Under the pieces are notes generated by a model. That model saw only the letters and a list, made by a program, of their open reading frames with translations, searched no databases and was not told the DNA's origin. Shown piece after piece: positions 31,332 through 37,059 of a stretch of 37,059 bases of DNA. The number at the start of each line of letters is the position of its first letter. The first letter of the stretch is position 1. The stretch comes from JALYXS01 sp051003795 (GTDB lineage: Bacteria; Acidobacteriota; Terriglobia; Bryobacterales; Bryobacteraceae): the NCBI GenBank assembly GCA_051003795.1, contig JBPCKZ010000045.1:1-37059 (forward strand), in the 5' to 3' direction. Position numbers and translations under genes: made by a program.

Positions 31332-32231
31332 TTGCCATCCCTCAGTCATCTGCAGGCTCTTGAAGCGGAGAGCATCCACATTATGCGGGAGGTTGTGGCG
31401 GAGTTCGCCAATCCCGTCATGCTGTACTCTATTGGAAAGGACTCTTCGGTGATGGTTCGGCTCGCGCAAAAGGCGTTCCATCCCGGCAAGCTTCCCTTTC
31501 CGCTGCTCCACATCGATACCACTTACAAATTTCGCGAGATGATTGAATTTCGCGACGAATTCTGCCGCGGGATTGGGGCGCGGCTCGTTGTCCACACGAA
31601 CCGCCAAGCGATTGCGGACGGCGCGAATCCCTTTCGCATCGGAACGCAAAAATGCTGCGGGTTCCTCAAGACGCGTGCGTTACTCGATGCGCTATCCGAG
31701 GGCGGCTACGATGCCGCGTTCGGCGGAGCGCGGCGGGATGAAGAGAAATCGCGCGCCAAGGAGCGCGTGTACTCGTTCCGCGATTCCTACGGCCAGTGGG
31801 ACCCCAAGAATCAGCGTCCCGAATTGTGGAATCTCTACAATAGCCGTCTGGACAAGGGGGAGAATATACGAGTTTTTCCGCTTTCGAACTGGACGGAGCT
31901 CGATGTGTGGCAGTACATCCACCAGGAAAATATTCCCATCGTTCCGCTCTACTTCGCGAAGCCCCGGACGATGGTGGTGCGCGGCGGGTCGCTGATACCG
32001 GTCGAGCAGGATATCCCGCTCTTGCCCGGCGAGCGGCCCGAAACGGTGATGTGCCGCATGCGATCCCTGGGTTGCAGCCCCTGCACCGGCGCGATCCATT
32101 CGGACGCCGACACCGTGCCGAAAATTATTGAAGAGATGATGCTGGTGCGGCGCTCCGAGCGAGAGAACCGAGTGATCGACCATGACCAGGAAGCGTCGAT
32201 GGAGATGAAGAAACGCGAAGGATATTTCTGA
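31332..32231 (+). CDS. cysD: sulfate adenylyltransferase subunit 2
   Basis: Small catalytic subunit of ATP sulfurylase, 299 residues, which forms adenylyl sulfate from ATP and sulfate together with CysN in the cytosol. Seen: the PP-loop motif 'SIGKDSSV' at residues 33-40, 'LLHIDTTYKFREM', 'GARRDEEKSRAKER' with conserved basic residues, 'PLSNWTELDVWQYI' and the C-terminal 'RMRSLGCSPCTGAI' region. Length and motifs fit the family well. The start is a TTG (31332); GAGG is only one base upstream of it and is too close for a normal ribosome site. TATACT at 31321-31326 could be a -10 box, which would put transcription onset near the start codon. The usual direct junction to cysN is interrupted by an antisense small gene. 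Confidence 0.95.
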   Translation: MPSLSHLQALEAESIHIMREVVAEFANPVMLYSIGKDSSVMVRLAQKAFHPGKLPFPLLHIDTTYKFREMIEFRDEFCRGIGARLVVHTNRQAIADGANPFRIGTQKCCGFLKTRALLDALSEGGYDAAFGGARRDEEKSRAKERVYSFRDSYGQWDPKNQRPELWNLYNSRLDKGENIRVFPLSNWTELDVWQYIHQENIPIVPLYFAKPRTMVVRGGSLIPVEQDIPLLPGERPETVMCRMRSLGCSPCTGAIHSDADTVPKIIEEMMLVRRSERENRVIDHDQEASMEMKKREGYF

Positions 32232-32238
32232 GGCACGA

Positions 32239-32448
32239 TCAATGCCGCCCGTTTCGAATCCACTCGTCCCTCGTTTTCATCAGGACGCCGAGCGTCTCAT
32301 CGAGTCTGGTTTGAGCGTCGGCCATCTTGGCAAACCGCTCTTCGTTTTTCCGCTGCGCCTCCTCAAACACGTTTGCCAGCCCTTCCACGATTCCCACCAG
32401 CGTCTCCAGCCTTGCGTCCAAACGGTCCATGCGTTCTTCCAAATCCAT
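32239..32448 (-). CDS. small coiled-coil protein, antisense between cysD and cysN
   Basis: Short acidic/basic helical protein of 69 residues (MDLEERMDRLDARLETL...) with clear heptad spacing: Leu, Ile and Val recur every three to four residues through 'LETLVGIVEGLANVFEEA' and again in 'ADAQTRLDETLGVLM'. It is probably a dimeric or trimeric coiled coil. Small proteins of this style are frequent in Acidobacteria, but I know no function. It is on the minus strand, ends 7 bp from the cysD stop and starts 17 bp from the cysN ATG. The opposite frames in this stretch lack protein-like character. Reality is likely but not certain. Confidence 0.65.
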   Translation of the reverse strand: MDLEERMDRLDARLETLVGIVEGLANVFEEAQRKNEERFAKMADAQTRLDETLGVLMKTRDEWIRNGRH

Positions 32449-32465
32449 GTTCCGTTATTGAACGG

Positions 32466-34115
32466 ATGACGACGATACCCGAGAAGGAGCTGCTCCGGCT
32501 TTCGACTGCCGGCAGCGTAGACGACGGGAAATCCACGCTGATCGGGCGGCTGCTCTACGATTCGAAGGGCATCTACGAGGATCAGATCGCTTCCATCCGC
32601 AAGGTCAGCAGCAACGAAACAGCGGGCAAAATCGACTTTGCGCTACTCACCGACGGGCTTCGGTCCGAGCGGGAACAGGGCATCACGATCGACGTCGCCT
32701 ATCGTTATTTCTCCACGCCGAAACGCAAATTTATCATTGCCGATACTCCGGGGCACGAGCAGTACACGCGCAATATGGCAACCGGGGCTTCGACCGCGGA
32801 CCTCGCTATTGTGTTGATCGATGCGCGCAATGGAGTGCTCGCGCAATCGCGCCGTCACGCTTACATCGCCTCGCTGTTGGGGATCAAGAACCTGGTAATC
32901 GCGGTCAACAAGATGGATCTGGTCGATTTCCGCGAAGACGTTTTCAATTCGATTCGCGCGGAGTTCACCGGCTTCGCGCAGCAGCTCCACGCGACGCCGT
33001 ACTTCATTCCGATCAGCGCGCTCGAAGGCGATAATGTTGTACGCAAGAGCGGCCGCACGCCCTGGTACTCGGGCGATAGCTTGCTCGAACACCTGGAAGC
33101 CGCGCCGGTGATGGCGAGCCGGGATCTCACGCCCATGCGCTTTCCGGTGCAGTATGTGATCCGCCCCAATCTGGATTTTCGCGGATATGCGGGACAGGTG
33201 GCGTCCGGGATCGTCCGGCCCGGCGACGCAGTGCTGGTTTTACCTTCGGGGCGCACCAGCAGGATCGCGTCGATTTCCGCGTACGAAGGCGGCTTGGCGG
33301 AGGCGTTCGCGCCCATGTCCGTAACCGTCGTTCTGGAAGACGAACTCGATATCGGCCGCGGAGACATGTTGGTGCCTCCGGCGCAGCCGGCGCAGGTTTC
33401 GCGGCGCGTGGAAGCGATGTTGGTGTGGATGAATTCGAAACCGCTTGAGGCGAACCGAACCTATCTGGCGAAGCATACGACTCAACAGGTGCGGGCCACG
33501 GTTACGGCGATCCGGCATCGGGTCAATATCGACACAATGGCGCGCGAGATGGCGGACCGGCTGGAGTTGAACGAGATTGGAGCGGTGGTCATTGAAACCC
33601 ACCGGCCGCTATTCTTCGATCCATATGAAGAGAACCGCGCGACGGGAGCGTTTATTCTCATCGATGCGGTCACGAATGAGACGCTCGCGGCGGGTATGAT
33701 AACGGGCCGCGAGATCGGCGAAGACGACACTGCTGGCGGACGGGAAGAGGTCCGGTTTGAAGCGAGCCGGGTGAGTCCGGCGGAGCGGTTTCTACGCACG
33801 GGTCACTTGCCCGCGATAGTTGGCGTCGACGATTCCGAGACGGCCTACCAGTTGGAACGGGAGTTGTTCGACCGCGGTTGCCTTGTACAGGTGCTCGAGA
33901 TCGGGGCGATTGCGACGGAGTGGGTGAGAGTGGCGATGGGGGCTGGGCTGATACTGATTTGTACGGGGGGCGTGGAGGAATTGCGAGAGGCGGTTGGCCG
34001 CGATCGCGCGGTGGAGGCTGGCGGGCTAACTGTGGCCGAGGTCTGCCGCCGGATGGAGACTCGCGGAATTATTCGCGCCCGGCAAACGCCCCTTACCGGT
34101 GGAGAAGGAATTTAA
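32466..34115 (+). CDS. cysN: sulfate adenylyltransferase subunit 1 with a degenerate APS-kinase-like tail
   Basis: GTPase subunit of ATP sulfurylase, 549 residues, working with CysD. GTPase motifs: G1 'GSVDDGKST' (16-24), G3 'DTPGHEQ', G4 'AVNKMDLVD', G5-like 'SALEGDN'; then two EF-Tu-like beta domains ('PVQYVIRPNLDFRGYAGQV', 'FILIDAVTNETLAAGMI') up to about 430. Residues about 448-549 form an additional part ('PAIVGVDDSETAYQLERELF', 'AMGAGLILICTGG', 'LTVAEVCRRMETRGII') that resembles the APS kinase domain of bifunctional CysNC but is about half its length and lacks the Walker A GxxGxGKS/T and the substrate motifs. So I expect no kinase activity. I chose the ATG at 32466 (MTTIPEKELLR); upstream in-frame codons look non-coding. 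Confidence 0.92.
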   Translation: MTTIPEKELLRLSTAGSVDDGKSTLIGRLLYDSKGIYEDQIASIRKVSSNETAGKIDFALLTDGLRSEREQGITIDVAYRYFSTPKRKFIIADTPGHEQYTRNMATGASTADLAIVLIDARNGVLAQSRRHAYIASLLGIKNLVIAVNKMDLVDFREDVFNSIRAEFTGFAQQLHATPYFIPISALEGDNVVRKSGRTPWYSGDSLLEHLEAAPVMASRDLTPMRFPVQYVIRPNLDFRGYAGQVASGIVRPGDAVLVLPSGRTSRIASISAYEGGLAEAFAPMSVTVVLEDELDIGRGDMLVPPAQPAQVSRRVEAMLVWMNSKPLEANRTYLAKHTTQQVRATVTAIRHRVNIDTMAREMADRLELNEIGAVVIETHRPLFFDPYEENRATGAFILIDAVTNETLAAGMITGREIGEDDTAGGREEVRFEASRVSPAERFLRTGHLPAIVGVDDSETAYQLERELFDRGCLVQVLEIGAIATEWVRVAMGAGLILICTGGVEELREAVGRDRAVEAGGLTVAEVCRRMETRGIIRARQTPLTGGEGI

Positions 34116-34380
34116 CTTAGTCCTCCACTTCAAAAGTCTGATCGAACAACTTTCGGAGTGCGAGTTTACGGCCAGCGGCAAGGGTACCTCGAATTCCTGG
34201 ACGGGTTGTATCGACTGCGAGTTCGGTAAGTGGCGGGTATTCCGCGATCTGCGGTACCGGTGCGCATTCACGGAATTGACAATCGCGGTCAAGCGTACTG
34301 ACTCGACAGTGCTGACTAGCCAGTCCCAGATACCCGCGCTGAGATTGCCCGGAATTCCGTTGAAAGTAGCGGCTCTCTGA
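34099..34380 (+). CDS. doubtful reading frame truncated by the IS256 element
   Basis: A 93-codon frame from a GTG that overlaps the 3' end of cysN by 17 bp. The middle ('FNLVLHFKSLIEQLSECEF', 'WRVFRDLRYRCAFTEL') is weakly protein-like, with no family match. Its last eleven codons come from the left end of the insertion sequence. It may be the 5' part of a gene broken by the IS, or not coding at all. I see no matching continuation to the right of the element. Confidence 0.25.
   Translation: MEKEFNLVLHFKSLIEQLSECEFTASGKGTSNSWTGCIDCEFGKWRVFRDLRYRCAFTELTIAVKRTDSTVLTSQSQIPALRLPGIPLKVAAL
34347..34377. repeat. left terminal inverted repeat of the IS256 element
   Basis: Begins GCCCGGAATT and ends GCGGCTCTC. 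It matches the reverse complement of 35737-35767 at 28 of 31 positions. Confidence 0.9.
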
Positions 34381-34389
34381 ATTGACATC

Positions 34390-35676
34390 TTAAGCAGTTC
34401 CGGCCTTTTTCGCAACAGCTTTCTTTGAAACTGAAGTAATCATCGCATCCATGAGTTGAGGTATTTCCTGATAGCCCTTTACGCGACGGAACTTACTCTC
34501 GGCGACGAGCAATCCCGAGCCAACCCAGCGCTCCACATGATCGCCTCCACGCCAACGTTTCACGTTGCGGCACACCGTTTCGACGATCGAGAATGCGGAC
34601 TCGATCACGTTCGTGCTAGACAACGTCTTGCGCAGTTTCACGGGTATTCGCAATTTGTGGACCATGAGCGTCTCCGCCATTCCTTCCTCCAAACTGCGAG
34701 CGGCGCTCGGGTTCAGGTGCATCAGTTCGTGATGAATTTTGTCGAGCGCCCGTTTGGCACCCTCGTACTCGAACATTGCGTAAGCGTTGTTCAGTTTTGT
34801 CCCGAAGGTGTTTTGATGCTCTTCGGGTAAATGATCGAGCACGTTCCGGCGCTTGTGTACTTGGCAACGTTGCACCAGGGCGGCATCGCCTGCATGCTTG
34901 CGCAGCGCGCTGTGCAGCGCCTTGCTCCCATCCAACACATACAGGCGAGGCTCCGTGAAATCCAGCCCGCGAGTCAATAGGTCGCTCAACAGTTCGCCCA
35001 CCACCGCGGCATTCTCCGTCGCTCCCTCCCGCAACCCCAGCACCATCTTGCGCCCATCGCAGCCAATACCCAGAGCCGCGATCATATGGTGGCCCTTGAA
35101 CGGAGTGGCGTCGATCAGCAACGTGCACAGCCGTAGATCGCCCAGCGGTCGCTCCATCAAAGCCTTGAGCTTTTCGCGGCTAGCCTCCACAAAGCGCTCA
35201 CTCACCGTCGACTTCTCAATGCCATATGCCTCGGCGAAGTCCTTCACCACCGGGCCGTAGTTTCTGGTCGAGAGGCCTCGCGTCACGCTGTCCCACACTC
35301 GGGGCGAGTCGCGCTGGAATAATTCGTAACTGCCCAGACGCCGTTCCCGATTCTGCTTGTCTCGCACGCGCGTGCGCTTACTCGGCACCTTTTGCCCGTC
35401 AATGACGCAAAACCCATCCTCGCTCCCCCACCGGTACGAGTTGCGTCCCGCGTTAGGTTCGCTGCGCTTTCCCACCAGGCTTCGGACCTCTTCCTCCATC
35501 ACCAGGTTCATCAGCTCCAAACCGGCCTGGCGCAGTAACTCGCCAACGCCTTGCTGCAGCATGCCCACTACTTTCGACATCGGCAGCATCAAATTGATGG
35601 TTGGGTTCTCCTCTTTCGCCACACGACGCAGGTTTTGCACGGCTCGTTGGCTCTCGATCTGATATCGTTTCTTCAT
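34390..35676 (-). CDS. IS256-family (mutator-type) transposase
   Basis: Intact transposase of 428 residues, full family length. Candidate DDE residues: D in 'LLIDATPFKGHH', D in 'YVLDGSKALHSAL', E in 'NVIESAFSIVE'. The family signature region is 'GDAALVQRCQVHKRRNVLDHLP' (quoted as the C2H-like motif C-x-x-H followed by the basic stretch). AAGGAGAG precedes the ATG at a good distance. It catalyses cut-and-paste or copy-paste movement of its own element through the 31 bp ends. No frameshift or stop is seen, so the element may still be active. Confidence 0.95.
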   Translation of the reverse strand: MKKRYQIESQRAVQNLRRVAKEENPTINLMLPMSKVVGMLQQGVGELLRQAGLELMNLVMEEEVRSLVGKRSEPNAGRNSYRWGSEDGFCVIDGQKVPSKRTRVRDKQNRERRLGSYELFQRDSPRVWDSVTRGLSTRNYGPVVKDFAEAYGIEKSTVSERFVEASREKLKALMERPLGDLRLCTLLIDATPFKGHHMIAALGIGCDGRKMVLGLREGATENAAVVGELLSDLLTRGLDFTEPRLYVLDGSKALHSALRKHAGDAALVQRCQVHKRRNVLDHLPEEHQNTFGTKLNNAYAMFEYEGAKRALDKIHHELMHLNPSAARSLEEGMAETLMVHKLRIPVKLRKTLSSTNVIESAFSIVETVCRNVKRWRGGDHVERWVGSGLLVAESKFRRVKGYQEIPQLMDAMITSVSKKAVAKKAGTA

Positions 35677-35736
35677 AGCGACTCTCCTTTTTCCGGCAAG
35701 AAAAAATCACCATGAGGCTATCACGCCTCACGGTGC

Positions 35737-35767
35737 GAGAGTCGCTACTTTCTACGAAATTCCGGGC
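35737..35767. repeat. right terminal inverted repeat of the IS256 element
   Basis: Begins GAGAGTCGCTACTTTC on the plus strand and ends AATTCCGGGC. Mismatches to the left copy are at the 11th, 15th and 26th positions counted from the outer end. Confidence 0.9.
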
Positions 35768-35988
35768 ATACTCTTCGCCGCGGCTATCAAGCTCGGGCGG
35801 AGAAGCCGGGCATAACGCGAGGCAGCAGAACTTGTTTTCGCGTTTGCTTTTGTGCACCGCCGTGGCTGTATCCTGGTGCATTAGTCTGTAGTTCAACATG
35901 CCAGGAAAGCACAGATGATGTTGCTCGCGCCGGATTGATCAGTTGGCGTGTTTAATCATGATCATCGAGGACAACTCAGCTTATCTGG

Positions 35989-36411
35989 ATGGTAGAGCGA
36001 ATCCTGCGCGACCGGGGTTTACTGTACCGTTACTTGCGCGACGACAAAAAGGCCGGATCCTATCTGGACCGCAGTCTGGAGGTGCTTCGCACGACCCTGG
36101 GTGACAACGATCCCGAGGTCCTCGATGTAATTCAGCAGGTGCAAGAGATGCGCGGCCGATTCGTGCAGGCCGTATCAACCCGAACGCCGAACAGGAAGTG
36201 GCGCGGCTGTCGGCCACGGTCGTCCGGCTGACACATGAGGGCAGGTACAACGAAGCACTAGAGCCCGCGCAGAGATCCCTGGAATTTGCTCGGCAATATC
36301 TCGGGGCGGAGCATCCCCATACGGTCGTCCATGCTGTATCGATCGCAGGGCCGGTATGAGGAGGCCGAGCCGATGCTGGAGCGGGCGCTGGCCGCCAAAG
36401 AGCCACGTAAA
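35989..36411 (+). pseudogene. decayed TPR-protein gene fragment
   Basis: Tetratricopeptide repeats are visible but spread over two frames. Frame A (35989 on) gives 'LLYRYLRDDKKAGSYLDRSL' and 'LGDNDPEVLDVIQQV'. From about 36160 the likeness moves to frame B ('EGRYNEALEPAQRSLEFARQ', 'LGAEHPHTVV'), which ends at a TGA (36357). From about 36334 it returns to frame A ('YRSQGRYEEAEPMLERALAA'). The pattern 'LG..HP.' between repeats is typical of acidobacterial TPR proteins with kinesin-light-chain-like repeats. Two compensating frameshifts plus missing ends, between two insertion sequences, mark it as a pseudogene. The 215 bp between the IS256 element and this fragment hold nothing I can name. Confidence 0.75.
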
Positions 36412-36535
36412 AGCAACTCCTTAGAGAGATGGTTTCCAAATTGGCGTGCGATTTGTAGCGGCGGCGCGCTGCTGCATCGTTCTCATTTTAGCTGCACTTT
36501 TTCGCATACAACATTATGCTTTAGAATGGTAGGTC

Positions 36536-36562
36536 TAAAGTGGACCCAAATTAAAGTGGACC
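36536..36562. repeat. 11 bp direct repeat at the IS3 end
   Basis: TAAAGTGGACC occurs at 36536-36546 and 36552-36562, a 16 bp period. It probably belongs to the terminal region of the IS3-type element. Confidence 0.75.
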
Positions 36563-36773
36563 AATTGTCAAGACCATTTTTTGGCTTCTATTTGCTAGTG
36601 TCCGACGAGTCTGAGTTTGTGTTTGGGACGGCGTCGGTATCGAAACCGTCCCCTGCCATTCCGGCTCTTGAATCGGCGCTTGGGTCGCACCCCCTGCGGA
36701 GCTCAATCCTCCGTTCAAGTCCCTCCAGTGTAAGACAATCATTCTGGCCCGAAAGCGTCAAATCCCCAAGGGT

Positions 36774-36792
36774 TCGGGGACAGCGTCCCCGA
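36774..36792. repeat. perfect palindromic hairpin, REP-like
   Basis: TCGGGGAC (36774-36781) and GTCCCCGA (36785-36792) around the loop AGC. It has no T tract on either side, so a terminator is unlikely. Short GC-rich palindromes like this are often repeated across genomes, but only one copy was noticed here. Confidence 0.6.
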
Positions 36793-36824
36793 GTTCAGCA
36801 ATGGTCTTTTCCTTATGTTGGGCA

Positions 36825-37059
36825 TCATGCTCCGGGCCCCCTTTTGTAGAGCGAAGCCGGTGTTTGATAAGCGAGACTCTGGTGCAGGCGCTCGTGATTG
36901 TAAAAGCGCAGATAGCGTTCGATGCCTTCGCGCGCTTCCCTCACCGATGCATAATCCTTCAGGTACACCTCCTCATATTTGAGCGACCTCCACAACCGCT
37001 CGATGAAAATATTGTCCATGCACCGTCCTCGTCCGTCCATGCTGATCGCGATCTCTCTG
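36825..37059 (-). CDS. IS3-family transposase (OrfB), C-terminal part
   Basis: The last 77 codons of an integrase-type transposase; the gene continues beyond the window. Seen: 'SMDGRGRCMDNIFIERLWRS' with the final catalytic Glu of the DDE triad, 'LKYEEVYLKDY', and the family's closing 'IERYLRFYNHERLHQSLAYQ' followed by 'TPASLYK'. No stop or frameshift is present in the visible part. Confidence 0.93.
   Translation of the reverse strand, partial: REIAISMDGRGRCMDNIFIERLWRSLKYEEVYLKDYASVREAREGIERYLRFYNHERLHQSLAYQTPASLYKRGPGA

Larger units (their letters stand above)
34341..35773 (-). mobile_element. complete IS256-family insertion sequence
   Basis: An element of about 1.43 kb bounded by 31 bp inverted repeats (34347-34377 and 35737-35767, 28 of 31 positions identical; similarity may extend six bases outward). 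It carries one intact transposase on minus. Between the right repeat and the transposase start lies a hairpin (35708-35735, 10 of 11 pairs) in the untranslated leader, a type of structure that can shield a transposase from read-through transcription. I could not find a target-site duplication in the flanks, which suggests an old or rearranged insertion. Confidence 0.9.
36530..37059 (-). mobile_element. IS3-family element, right part, cut by the window edge
   Basis: The C-terminal part of an IS3-type transposase (36825 on) is followed, on the minus strand, by a non-coding tail of about 290 bp that ends in a double 'TAAAGTGGACC' repeat (36536-36562). Such GTCCACTTTA-type ends close to the transposase are common in this IS family. 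The exact end of the element and its partner repeat cannot be fixed because the other end lies outside the window. Confidence 0.6.

Noticed and set aside
32242..32469. A 75-codon plus-strand frame between cysD and cysN
   Set aside because: Its residue make-up is non-descript; the minus-strand frame has regular heptads and is the likelier gene.
34330..35785. A target-site duplication for the IS256 element
   Set aside because: The 8-10 bases on either side of the inverted repeats do not match in any alignment I tried.
1..37059. tRNA or rRNA genes
   Set aside because: No cloverleaf-like stretch or rRNA signature was noticed on reading; a tRNAscan run would settle it.

Overview
The window looks like a chromosomal segment of a soil Acidobacteriota, most likely of the Bryobacterales/Solibacteraceae type. 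The reasons are a von Willebrand protein of the acidobacterial kind, several large secreted beta-sandwich proteins ending in the 'NAATF..GLAPG..FSLFGTGL' domain that is abundant in Solibacter (the TIGR03437 type), high GC and very tight gene packing. This placement is inference from family content; no rRNA or marker gene is present.

Layout. (1) 1-340: probable 5' remnant of a group II intron, abutting an OmpR-type response regulator and its histidine kinase (minus strand). (2) 2.99-5.25 kb: exported VWA protein and, convergently, an exported metal-dependent hydrolase. (3) 5.3-15.6 kb: four consecutive exported proteins: an Asp-box/BNR protein, a 1295-residue LGFP/Ig/C39-like mosaic, a 547-residue secreted protein with a long leader and a strong terminator, and a bacterial-Ig protein. 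(4) 15.7-19.0 kb: exported hypothetical, YdjM-like membrane hydrolase, mutarotase-like exported protein and YbjQ. (5) 19.0-22.8 kb: Rieske protein, a cytochrome b fused to two cytochrome c domains, and a Cas6-type RAMP protein whose GTG start overlaps the cytochrome stop codon; a FliA/WhiG-type sigma factor converges with no gap. (6) 23.2-25.7 kb: three-gene operon joined by ATGA overlaps: a small protein, a TlpA-like thioredoxin with an in-frame TGA in place of the first active-site cysteine followed by a good bacterial SECIS-like hairpin, and a FecR/DUF6600 protein. (7) 25.8-31.3 kb: alpha/beta hydrolase, HNH endonuclease and CBM9-like protein on minus; exported esterase and PYROXD2-like oxidoreductase on plus. 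(8) 31.3-34.1 kb: cysD and cysN, separated by a small antisense coiled-coil gene; CysN carries a shortened C-terminal domain resembling APS kinase without a Walker A motif. (9) 34.3-37.06 kb: a mobile-element zone with a complete IS256-family element, a decayed TPR gene and the end of an IS3-family element cut by the window edge.

The two most interesting signals are the candidate selenoprotein (23538-24077) and the solitary Cas6-like gene translationally coupled to respiratory bc-complex genes with no CRISPR array in view. Other notable points are the apparently catalytically dead C39-like domain in the 1295-residue protein, the degenerate APS-kinase-like tail of CysN, and several divergent gene pairs whose start codons are only about 9-23 bp apart.
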